This document shows positions 1 to 6,256 of a stretch of DNA of 13,922 nucleotides, one piece after another. Numbering within the stretch: position 1 is the first letter of the stretch; the number at the start of each line of letters is the position of its first letter. Under the pieces are notes generated by a model. The model saw only the letters and a program-made list of their open reading frames with translations, was not told the origin of the DNA and searched no databases. The stretch lies in contig PXTR01000015.1 in the NCBI GenBank assembly GCA_003023245.1, positions 1 through 13,922 of the forward strand. Direction: 5' to 3'. Position numbers and translations under genes: made by a program. Source of the stretch: Bacteroidetes bacterium QS_8_68_15. Its GTDB lineage: Bacteria > Bacteroidota > Rhodothermia > Rhodothermales > Salinibacteraceae.

Positions 1-1227
1 GGCGACGACCTGCGCCTGCGAGCGGCCCTGCCGACGGTGCAAGCCATTACGCAGACCGGCGCGAAAGCCGTGCTGACGAGTCACCTCGGCCGGCCCGGTG
101 GCGAGCGCGACTCGGCCCTGAGCCTGCGCCCGGTGGCCGAACGCTTCGAGGAGCTGCTGGGGCGCCCGGTGCACTTCTGCGAAGAGACGGTCGGCGAAAA
201 AGCCGAAGCCGTCACCGATCAGCTCACCGGCGGCGGCGTGGTGCTGCTGGAAAACACGCGCTTCGACCCCGGCGAAAAGGCCAACGACGACGCCTTCGCC
301 GCCGCGCTTGCCTCGCTGGGCGACGTGTTCGTCGGCGACGCCTTCGGTGCGGTGCACCGCGCGCACGCCTCCACCGTCGGCGCGGCCCGCGCGATGCAGT
401 CCGAGGGGCGCTCCGCCGTAATGGGCCGCCTCGTGGAGCGCGAACTCGACGCGCTCGGCCAGCTCCTCGATGCGCCCGAGTCCCCGTTCGTCGCCGCGCT
501 CGGCGGGGCGAAGGTCTCCGACAAGCTCGGCGTAATTGAACGCCTGCTCGAGGTAGCCGACACGCTCTTGATCGGCGGGGCGATGAGCTACACGTTTCTA
601 AAAGCGCAGGGCTGCGACGTGGGCGACTCCCTCGTCGAAGACGACCGCACGGGCGACGCCGAGCGCCTCCTCGACGAGGCCGGCGGTCGCCTCCTCCTGC
701 CCGACGACCACGTCGTCGCCGACGGCCTCGACGCCGACGCCGACCACCACATCACCGGCGGCGATGTGCCCGACGGGATGATGGGCGTGGACGTCGGCCC
801 CGAGACGGCCGGACGCTACCAGGAAGAAATCCGCGACGCCCGAACGGTGGCCTGGAACGGGCCGATGGGCGTCTTCGAAACCGAGCCGTTCGCGAAGGGC
901 ACGCGCGCGGTGGCCGAAGCCGTCGCAGAAGCAACCGACGCGGGCGCCTACACCGTCGCCGGCGGCGGCGACTCGGCGGCGGCACTCTCGCAGATGGGCT
1001 TCGCCGACCGTCTCCTCGCAGAAGTGCACCGGGCGCCCCAGCAGCTCCTCGAAGCGTTCGGCCACCGGGCGCAGGCAAAAATGAGGAGATCATCGTCAAC
1101 CCCGAAGCGGAACCCGTCGCGCAGGCGCTCACAGCGCTGGGCGAATCATCGGTCACCGCGCGTGTCATGGTGGCGGTGCAGCCCGGGGAGCAATGGGTCG
1201 TCGGGCGCGCACTGTGGCTTCGCCTGA
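1..1227 (+). CDS. pgk: Phosphoglycerate kinase, 5'-partial, with an aberrant C-terminus
   Basis: Cytosolic glycolytic enzyme that transfers phosphate between 1,3-bisphosphoglycerate/ADP and 3-phosphoglycerate/ATP. Frame 1 is open from the first base (GDDLRLRAALPT), so the first ~33 residues lie outside the window; the GTG at 37 is internal. Family motifs in order: TSHLGRP substrate loop (near 77), ENTRFDPGE (near 250), DAFGAVHRAHAST (near 340), GGAKVSDKLGVIE (near 505), WNGPMGVFE (near 853) and TVAGGGDSAAA (near 952). Homology holds through GFADR and stops near base 1015. The expected final ~25-30 residues, including the conserved GGGASLE segment of the nucleotide site, are missing. The frame instead runs through an inverted copy of the gene's own 5' region and then an out-of-frame mscS fragment, to a stop at 1225-1227. 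As written the product would probably be inactive. A real rearrangement and an assembly or amplification chimera are both possible. Confidence 0.93.
   Translation, partial: GDDLRLRAALPTVQAITQTGAKAVLTSHLGRPGGERDSALSLRPVAERFEELLGRPVHFCEETVGEKAEAVTDQLTGGGVVLLENTRFDPGEKANDDAFAAALASLGDVFVGDAFGAVHRAHASTVGAARAMQSEGRSAVMGRLVERELDALGQLLDAPESPFVAALGGAKVSDKLGVIERLLEVADTLLIGGAMSYTFLKAQGCDVGDSLVEDDRTGDAERLLDEAGGRLLLPDDHVVADGLDADADHHITGGDVPDGMMGVDVGPETAGRYQEEIRDARTVAWNGPMGVFETEPFAKGTRAVAEAVAEATDAGAYTVAGGGDSAAALSQMGFADRLLAEVHRAPQQLLEAFGHRAQAKMRRSSSTPKRNPSRRRSQRWANHRSPRVSWWRCSPGSNGSSGAHCGFA
122..198 (+). repeat. Inverted repeat, left arm (native pgk sequence)
   Basis: This 77-bp stretch encodes LRPVAERFEELLGRPVHF and a few following residues in pgk. 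Its reverse complement recurs at 1000-1076 with a single mismatch (A at 183 against C at 1015). This arm fits the Pgk family sequence, so it is taken as the source copy. Confidence 0.97.
1000..1076 (-). repeat. Inverted repeat, right arm (pgk-derived, at a gene junction)
   Basis: Reverse complement of 122-198, 76 of 77 bases identical. It lies exactly where pgk homology ends on the left and mscS homology begins on the right. Bases 1000-1014 also fit native pgk (GFADR), so the left breakpoint lies in a short inverted microhomology, and the only mismatch (1015) marks its probable end. Match ends at 121/1077 and 199/999. Confidence 0.97.
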
Positions 1228-1485
1228 AAGACGCCTTCGAAGAAGCGAGCGTCGAGATCCCCTTCCCGCGCCGCGTGGTCTACGCCCGTCCCGAGGACGG
1301 CGGCGGCGACGGGCAAGCCCACCCGACGCGGCCCCGCGACCCGTACGCGGCCGAGGCGAAACGCCCGTCGGAAAACGTCGATGGACGACAGTCGATTGGC
1401 GAGTTTCGTGCCTCCTCTTGCTTCCATCGCCGCGTCCGACGAGCGAGCATTGCAGCTTCTGGAAGGAGAGAGAGAAACGTCCTGA
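1077..1485 (+). pseudogene. Mechanosensitive channel (MscS family), C-terminal fragment
   Basis: In the frame with codons at 1080, 1083 and so on, the sequence reads EEIIVNPEAEPVAQAL, then TARVMVAVQPGEQWVVGR, then a segment ending in EIPFPRRVVYAR (about 1080-1300). The PGEQW and EIPFP(H/R)R-VY pattern is typical of the cytoplasmic C-terminal end of MscS-type channels, which release solutes during hypo-osmotic shock. Start, membrane helices and beta domain are absent: the sequence begins abruptly at the pgk inverted repeat. The same frame has no stop until 1956-1958, which would fuse it to the DUF5687 fragment. A one-base frame change near 1380 would instead give a tail read from ATG 1381 (MDDSRLASFVPP and onward) ending at TGA 1483-1485, just before a hairpin. 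That end point is a guess; the family assignment is good. Confidence 0.6.
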
Positions 1486-1513
1486 CGGAACGCCCTGAAA
1501 GCATCGGAGCAAT

Positions 1514-1539
1514 AAAAGAGCAGAGGCGTTTGCTTTTCT
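1514..1539 (+). terminator. Candidate hairpin terminator after the mscS fragment
   Basis: AAAAGAGCA (1514-1522) can pair with TGCTTTTCT (1531-1539) across an 8-base loop, with one mismatch and one G-U pair. It sits in the least GC-rich part of the 1386-1613 stretch and has a short T-rich right side. It fits the end of the upstream gene but is imperfect. Confidence 0.35.
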
Positions 1540-1613
1540 TGGAACGAATCGGTTTCCCCCTCCCGATTCGCCGGGAAGAACCGTTTCCTCTCTCCCCGTC
1601 TCGCCCCCCGTTC

Positions 1614-1958
1614 GTGCTCGCTACCGTCCTACGCCACCGCTGGAAGCAACTCGTGCGCGGCGCCTCCGTGGCTGGGGGCTGCCTGCAAGCAGTCGCGGTG
1701 CTCGTGATGGGCAGCTACCTCGTCATCGCGGCGGTGGTGCTGGGCGCAGTCTTTCCGGCCATTGCCGAACGCGCGGCTCCGCAAACATCGCCCGCTGCGC
1801 TGCTGAACGGATCGATGTTGGCGGGACTGCTGGCGCTGGTGGGCGCACGCTTTTTCTTGCAGTCCTCCACGCAAACCGACCTGCGACCCTTCAGACCCTC
1901 ACCCCTTCCCACCTTCAACCCGAAACTCGCCACTTTCAGCCCGAAACCGCGAAGCTGA
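1614..1958 (+). pseudogene. DUF5687 family membrane protein, N-terminal fragment
   Basis: From GTG 1614 the product starts MLATVLRHRWKQLVRG and continues with two hydrophobic segments (about residues 22-44 and 60-78), then FFLQSSTQTDLRPF. Charged RHRWKQ at the N-terminus, then membrane helices, then a DLRPY-like motif is the pattern I know from DUF5687 proteins of Bacteroidota, usually near 480 residues long and encoded next to an ABC ATPase as the putative export permease. Homology ends near 1893. The remaining codons (RPSPLPTFNPKLATFSPKP) are translated spacer repeat, ending in a TGA that overlaps the ATG of the ATPase gene (TGATG, 1956-1960). About 390 residues are missing. The frame is open upstream into the mscS fragment, so a long hybrid frame exists, but it is unlikely to be a real protein. 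Confidence 0.6.
1884..1957 (+). repeat. Degenerate start-proximal repeat, type B, before the ABC ATPase
   Basis: Low-complexity stretch containing CCTTCAACCCGAAAC and CTTTCAGCCCGAAACC, directly before the ATPase ATG. A closely similar stretch sits directly before the lipase ATG at 2844 (CCTTCAATCCGAACCCTTCA). It looks like spacer rather than protein code, though it is open in the DUF5687 frame. Confidence 0.6.
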
Positions 1959-2752
1959 TGCGCCTCGAAGTTCAGAACCTCGTCAAACGCTATGGGGACG
2001 CGTTCACGCTCTCCATTCCCGAGCTGATCGTCGAAGACGGGGCCACCCTCGGCCTCGTCGGTAACAACGGCGCCGGCAAGACCACCTTCCTGCGCCTCGC
2101 GCTCGACCTACTGGAGGCCGACGACGGAGGCGTCTTCCTCGGCGGCGACCGCGTAGACCAGTCCACGCGATGGAAAAAGCGCACCAGCGCCCACCTCGAC
2201 GACGCCTTTCTGATCGACTTCCTCACGCCCGACGAGTTTCTGGCCTTCGTCGGCTCGACCTACGACCTCTCCGCCGGCGAAGTGGACGCGCGCGCCGCCC
2301 CGTTCCACCCCTTCTTCTCCGACGACGTGCTCGGGCAGGAGGCGCGCTACATCCGCGACCTCTCGACGGGCAACGCCAAAAAGGTCGGCGTCGTGGCCGC
2401 GCTCCTGCCACGCCCCGACCTGCTGATTCTCGACGAGCCGTTCGCCAACCTCGACCCGCGCTCGCAGATCCAACTGAAAGACTTGCTGGCCCAGCAGCGC
2501 GCCGAGCACGGCACCACGATGCTCATCTCCAGCCACGACCTCTTGCACGTGACCGACGTGTGCCAGCGCATCACCGTCCTCGACGACGGCCGCATCGCCC
2601 GCGACGAGCCGACCACCGAAGGGACGCTCCAGGATCTGGAAACGTACTTCAAAAACGAACTCCGCACCGCCCGGCCTGCTTCGGCCTCGCCTGAGGATAC
2701 GTCCGCCGAGGCGTCCCCGCCCTCCGGCAACGGATCGGCGCAGGCGGCGTAG
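1958..2752 (+). CDS. ABC transporter ATP-binding protein
   Basis: Nucleotide-binding subunit of an ABC transporter, 264 residues, acting at the inner face of the membrane with a separate permease. Walker A GNNGAGKTT is at 35-43, a variant signature LSTGNAKKV at 135-143, Walker B LLILDEP at 155-161, the D-loop NLDP at 164-167 and the switch His at 193 (SSHD). The Q-loop region (HLDDAFLIDFLT, 79-90) has no clear Gln, as in many drug/lipid-exporter-type ATPases. The C-terminal ~30 residues are acidic and Ser/Pro-rich. Its ATG overlaps the stop of the preceding frame (TGATG). The preceding frame holds only the N-terminus of a DUF5687 protein, the expected permease, so here the ATPase has no complete partner. 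Substrate unknown. Confidence 0.92.
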   Translation: MRLEVQNLVKRYGDAFTLSIPELIVEDGATLGLVGNNGAGKTTFLRLALDLLEADDGGVFLGGDRVDQSTRWKKRTSAHLDDAFLIDFLTPDEFLAFVGSTYDLSAGEVDARAAPFHPFFSDDVLGQEARYIRDLSTGNAKKVGVVAALLPRPDLLILDEPFANLDPRSQIQLKDLLAQQRAEHGTTMLISSHDLLHVTDVCQRITVLDDGRIARDEPTTEGTLQDLETYFKNELRTARPASASPEDTSAEASPPSGNGSAQAA

Positions 2753-2843
2753 GGCGTATTACGCAATGCGCATCACGCCATTCGCAACCGGAAACCCGAA
2801 AAGAACCTTCAATCCGAACCCTTCAACCCGAGCCCGCCCCAAC
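2753..2843 (+). repeat. Spacer with stop-proximal repeat (type A) and start-proximal repeat (type B)
   Basis: Immediately after the TAG stop comes GGCGTATTACGCAATGCG, followed by ATCACGCC, so GGCGTAT and AT(C)ACGCC can form a hairpin (2754-2780). A closely similar stretch follows the mutL stop on the other strand. The second half (2790-2840) is the CCTTCAATCCGAACCCTTCA repeat that ends just before the lipase ATG. The spacer is also open in the lipase frame from ATG 2766, but its composition argues against translation. Confidence 0.55.
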
Positions 2844-3713
2844 ATGACGCTCGCGGAACGCGCCGTTCGGAGCCTCGCGGCCATGAAACCGAATCCGCAG
2901 CCGCCGCTTCTGCGGCTCCGCCACCCGCTGGTGCTGATGCACGGCTTCGGCGTGCTGGCCGCATTCGGACGCGGCGGGATGCTCCACGAGCAGGCGATGC
3001 ACCTGCGCAAGCGCGGCGTCTGGGCCTTCGCGCCCAACGTGTCGCCCTACCATACGGTCAGCGCCCGGGCCGATCAGTGGGGGGCGCGCCTTACGCACAT
3101 CCTTCGCGAAACCGACGCGGACCAAGTGCACCTCGTGGCGCACTCGATGGGCGGGCTCGACGCGCGCTTCCTCGTCAGCCGGCGCGGGTGGGCCGAGCGC
3201 GTCGCTACGCTCACGACCGTCTCGACGCCGCACCGCGGCACTTCCGCCGCCGACTTCGTCATGGAGCAACCCGACCGCCTGATCGCGCTTCTCGCCGCGG
3301 CCGCCGAATGGCTCGGCCGCCAGATTCTCCCCGACGACGACGCCTCCGACTTCACCCGCGCCGTGCGCGAGCTGCGTCCGGCCCACGTCCAGGGCACGTT
3401 CAACCCGGCCACCCCCGACGCGCCCTCCGTCGACTACCGCTCCTATGCCGGGCGCGCGGGCCGCGGCACCGACGTGCCGATCAATCCGTTCTTTCGCCTG
3501 CTCAACCACGTCATCTACGAACGCGAAGGCGTCAACGACGGCTATGTCGCCACCGAAAGCGCGCGGTGGGGCGACTTCCGCGGCGCCCTCGACGCGGACC
3601 ACGCGCGTCAGGTGGGCCTCGCCGCCGGCGGCCTGCGCCGCGTTCCCGCAGCGGACGCCTTTTACCGAACCCTCGCCCAGGACCTCGCTGACGAAGAAGA
3701 CGACAGACGTTGA
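2844..3713 (+). CDS. Alpha/beta-hydrolase, lipase-like (triacylglycerol lipase/esterase family)
   Basis: Predicted serine hydrolase, 289 residues from ATG 2844 (MTLAERAVRSLAAMKP). The frame extends to ATG 2766, but those 26 codons are spacer repeat, so the later start is preferred. The oxyanion-hole segment is LVLMHGFG (29-36); the nucleophile elbow is AHSMGG with Ser101; Asp232 (VNDGYV) and His253 (DADHARQVG) are the likely remaining triad residues. VSTPHRGTSAADFV (126-139) after the nucleophile strand is typical of the lipase group that includes Pseudomonas-type triacylglycerol lipases and PGAP1-like enzymes. There is no clear signal peptide, so it is probably cytosolic or peripheral. Substrate cannot be read from sequence; it lies 91 bp after the ABC ATPase and may be co-transcribed. 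Confidence 0.87.
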   Translation: MTLAERAVRSLAAMKPNPQPPLLRLRHPLVLMHGFGVLAAFGRGGMLHEQAMHLRKRGVWAFAPNVSPYHTVSARADQWGARLTHILRETDADQVHLVAHSMGGLDARFLVSRRGWAERVATLTTVSTPHRGTSAADFVMEQPDRLIALLAAAAEWLGRQILPDDDASDFTRAVRELRPAHVQGTFNPATPDAPSVDYRSYAGRAGRGTDVPINPFFRLLNHVIYEREGVNDGYVATESARWGDFRGALDADHARQVGLAAGGLRRVPAADAFYRTLAQDLADEEDDRR

Positions 3714-3951
3714 GGACGACGGATGAGGACTACGGACGGCGGACCGTGGACGGCGGTCTTTCGATCCTAGTGCGTTTTGCTCACCATCATTCGCCACCGT
3801 ACACTCCACGTTCCAAGCGCCGATGCAACGGTTTTTCGGTCCCCGGTTGGTAGGAAGACGCGTGACGAACGAGGCTTCGAGGGATGAGCGCTCTCGGTCC
3901 ACCGCCTGTCGTCCATCGTCGTGCACGCAAGCTTGCGCGCGGGCCCTTACC
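3714..3951. other. Spacer bracketed by a degenerate inverted repeat
   Basis: No convincing gene. The left edge, touching the lipase stop, is a GGACGACGGATGAGGAC / GGACGGCGGACCGTGGAC stretch (3714-3755). The right edge (3896-3922, GGTCCACCGCCTGTCGTCC then ATCGTCGT) is its approximate reverse complement. The middle (about 3757-3840) is less GC-rich and could hold the promoter of the downstream lipoprotein gene. I saw no clear -33/-7 elements. Confidence 0.5.
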
Positions 3952-4685
3952 ATGCGCCTCGTGACGAGCGTAGTGTTTTTTCTGGTGTTTTTGGTCTTCG
4001 CCTGCGGCAGGAGCGGCGGCGACGGCTCCCCTCCACCCGCACGGCCTCCGCGAGCGGACGCGCCTCAGGCCGGGCCGCCGGCGCCTCCGCCCGCTCTGCG
4101 TCCGCTGACACAGCCGCTGCCTCTTCCTCGGCGGAAACCGGCGGGTCCTCCAAGCTGCACGTGGACCGGACCGAAACGTTCTACGACGTGACGGGACGCA
4201 CCGAGCGGGCGATTCTGCGCGACCTGGCCCGGCGCGGGCCGCACGGCGACGGCGGCGAGCGCCACTTCGGACGCACCGCCTGGACGGCCCGCTGGGAGGT
4301 CGTCTACGAACAGCCCCGCCGCGGCGACCACCCCGTGCGCGACGCGCCGTGCCGAATGCGCCGCGCCGACGTGTATCTCGACGTCGAAGTGACGCTGCCG
4401 CGCTGGACCGATTCGGAACGCGCCCCGGCTGCGCTTCGGCGCAAATGGAGCAGCTTCCGCGACGCGCTGGCCTTCCACGAGCGCGAGCACCAAGAAAGCA
4501 TCATCAGCGCCGGGCGGCGCGTGAAGCGCGCGCTCAGCGACCTGACCGCTTCCTCCTGCTCCGCCCTCGAAGAGAAAGCCGGCGCGCGGGCCCGCTCCAT
4601 CATCGAGGAAGCGCGCCGCTACAACCGCCGCTTCGACGAACGCACCCGCCACGGCCGCACCCAGGGGGCGCAGTGGCCGCAGTGA
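3952..4685 (+). pseudogene. DUF922 family lipoprotein with HExxH motif, frameshifted
   Basis: Two frames make one recognisable protein. Frame 1 from ATG 3952 reads MRLVTSVVFFLVFLVFACGR, a lipoprotein signal with lipobox VFAC, then a Pro-rich stretch. Frame 0 takes over around 4020-4060 with a Ser/Ala-rich linker, then a globular domain (KLHVDRTETFYDV near 4153 onward). That domain holds TARWEVVYEQ, two cysteines (APCRMRRADVYL and TASSCSAL) and FHEREHQESI; the HEREH codons are at 4476-4490. HExxH in this setting fits DUF922, described as putative secreted zinc-dependent proteases; peptidase activity is not proven by the motif. A single missing base, perhaps in the CCCC run at 4028-4031, explains the frame change. 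Frame 0 alone from 3921 would lack an export signal. Stop TGA at 4683-4685. Confidence 0.65.
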
Positions 4686-4797
4686 GTTTGAGAGTGCGGG
4701 GGTATGGGGGTGCGGGCGTGGTTTGTTGCGACACGTTGGCGCCCAATCCGTGACGGTTCGCCCCCCTTCCGCACTCCCGCACTCCCGCACCTCAACC
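4686..4797. repeat. Spacer with inverted pair of 8-bp repeats (type C)
   Basis: The left arm (about 4691-4717) is GTGCGGGG-GTATGGGG-GTGCGGGC, three degenerate 8-bp units. The right arm (about 4765-4790) has units TCCGCAC, TCCCGCAC and TCCCGCAC, the reverse complement type. The arms flank about 50 bp of ordinary sequence and could fold into one long hairpin between the DUF922 stop and the HD-protein start. Confidence 0.7.
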
Positions 4798-6147
4798 GTG
4801 CCCAACAACTACAAGCTCTTTTCCGATCCGGTGCACGGGTTTATCTCCGTGCCGAAGGGGCTGATCATGGCCCTCGTGCAGCAGCCGGAGGTGCAGCGCC
4901 TGCGGCGCATTCGTCAGCTGGGTGTGGGGCACCTCGTCTTCCCCGGCGCGGAACACACGCGCTTCAACCACGCCCTCGGCGCCATGGCGCTCATGCAGGA
5001 CGCCCTCGCCGGAATCGAAGGCAAAGGCACGCCCGTTTCCGCGATGGAACGCACCGCCGCGCTCGCCGCCGCGCTCGTGCACGACGTCGGGCACGGGCCG
5101 TACTCCCACACCCTCGAACAGTACCTCATCCGCGACTTTCATCACGAGCAGATGAGCCGCCGCCTGCTCGTGCGCCTCGCCGACCGCCTCTCCGGTCACC
5201 CCGACGGCGACGCCCTGCAACTGGCGCTCGACATCTTCGACGGAGCGTATGAGCGGACCTTCTTCCACCAGCTCGTCGCCAGCCAGCTCGACATGGACCG
5301 CCTCGACTACCTGCGGCGCGACGCCTTCTACACGGGCGTGGCCGAAGGCGAGGTGGGCGTCGAACGCCTGCTCAAGACCCTGCGCGTCGTTCCGTCCGAC
5401 GGCCGCGCCGACGCACCGGTCGCCGTCGAAGAAAAAGGCATCTACGCCGTCGAGAACTTCCTCATCAGCCGCCGTCTGATGTACTGGCAGGTCTATCTGC
5501 ACAAGACCGTGCTGGCCGGCGACCAGCTGCTCCGGGCCGCTTTCCGGCGGGTGCGCTGGCACTTCCGCGAAGGGCGCGACGCCGTCGGCGACGGATGCTC
5601 GCCGGCGCTCTGCTACTTTCTCAAACACCGTCTCACCGGCGACGACCTGCCCGACCGCCCCGTCGCGACCGACCACTACGCCGCCCTCGACGACACCGAC
5701 GTGCTCTTCTCGCTCAAGCAGTGGCGGCACGCCGCCGACGACCCCGTCTTGGCCGACCTCTGCCGCCGCTTCGTCGACCGCGACTTCTTTCGGGTCACCT
5801 TTCTCCCGGAAGAGCCTTCCAACGAACAGCTCGCCCGCTGGCGCTCGCGGGTGGCCCGCTGGCTTCAGGAAAACGGGCTCGCGCGCGACCGCTCGTCGGG
5901 GCGCGGCTCCTTCGAGGAGGCGGCTCGCTACTACCTCACGCAGGGCCGCTCGCGCCACAGCGCCTACCAGCGCGGACGCGACGAAGCCATCGGCATCGTC
6001 GGGCGCGACGGGCAGGTACGCGAACTTTCCGAGCGGGCCGACACCTCCGCGCTCACGGCCCTCTCCGAACGCGTCGTGAAACCCTACGTGTGCTATCCGA
6101 AGGAGGTGGAGCTGGACCTGCCGGCAGCCCCGGCGAGCAGCGCGTGA
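4798..6147 (+). CDS. HD-domain phosphohydrolase, dNTPase/SAMHD1-like
   Basis: Predicted metal-dependent phosphohydrolase, 449 residues from GTG 4798 (MPNNYKLFSDPVHGFISVP). The frame opens upstream at 4723, but those 25 codons are the repeat spacer, and family members begin with a DPVHGFI-type segment. The metal ligands are His58 (TRFNHALG), His95-Asp96 (VHDVGHGPYSH) and Asp165 (SQLDMDRLDYLRRD). The order RFNHSLG, HDxGHGP(F/Y)SH, SQLDxDRxDYLxRD is that of the COG1078 HD phosphohydrolases related to SAMHD1 and dGTPases, which cleave dNTPs to deoxynucleoside and triphosphate. The C-terminal half (residues about 230-440) is helical and acidic, as in oligomeric relatives. Substrate preference cannot be read; a dNTP-pool role is inferred. 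Confidence 0.9.
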   Translation: MPNNYKLFSDPVHGFISVPKGLIMALVQQPEVQRLRRIRQLGVGHLVFPGAEHTRFNHALGAMALMQDALAGIEGKGTPVSAMERTAALAAALVHDVGHGPYSHTLEQYLIRDFHHEQMSRRLLVRLADRLSGHPDGDALQLALDIFDGAYERTFFHQLVASQLDMDRLDYLRRDAFYTGVAEGEVGVERLLKTLRVVPSDGRADAPVAVEEKGIYAVENFLISRRLMYWQVYLHKTVLAGDQLLRAAFRRVRWHFREGRDAVGDGCSPALCYFLKHRLTGDDLPDRPVATDHYAALDDTDVLFSLKQWRHAADDPVLADLCRRFVDRDFFRVTFLPEEPSNEQLARWRSRVARWLQENGLARDRSSGRGSFEEAARYYLTQGRSRHSAYQRGRDEAIGIVGRDGQVRELSERADTSALTALSERVVKPYVCYPKEVELDLPAAPASSA

Positions 6148-6256
6148 AGCGCCGCGACGGACCTCCACGCGCGAGGAGCGTGTTACGGACGAACGCGCCG
6201 CCTCTGCGTGCGGCCCCTTCTTTTCTACGACCGCTTTCTCTCTTCCCGCTTTCGCC

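Noticed and set aside
598..1065. Minus-strand frame of 155 codons opposite pgk that begins with a Pgk-like segment
   Set aside because: Its first ~22 codons are simply the inverted pgk copy (1000-1065) read in the original sense; the rest is antisense of pgk with no family features.
1381..1485. Independent 34-codon small protein starting MDDSRLASFV
   Set aside because: Third-position GC is only moderate and there is no ribosome site. It is more simply a frameshifted MscS tail or chance, so it is mentioned only under that fragment.
2766..2843. 26-codon N-terminal extension of the lipase from ATG 2766
   Set aside because: The codons are a spacer repeat shared with the region before the ABC ATPase, and family similarity begins after 2844.
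2823..3953. 376-codon minus-strand frame opposite the lipase
   Set aside because: No recognisable domain; the + strand frame contains the full lipase motif set. It is a GC-bias shadow.
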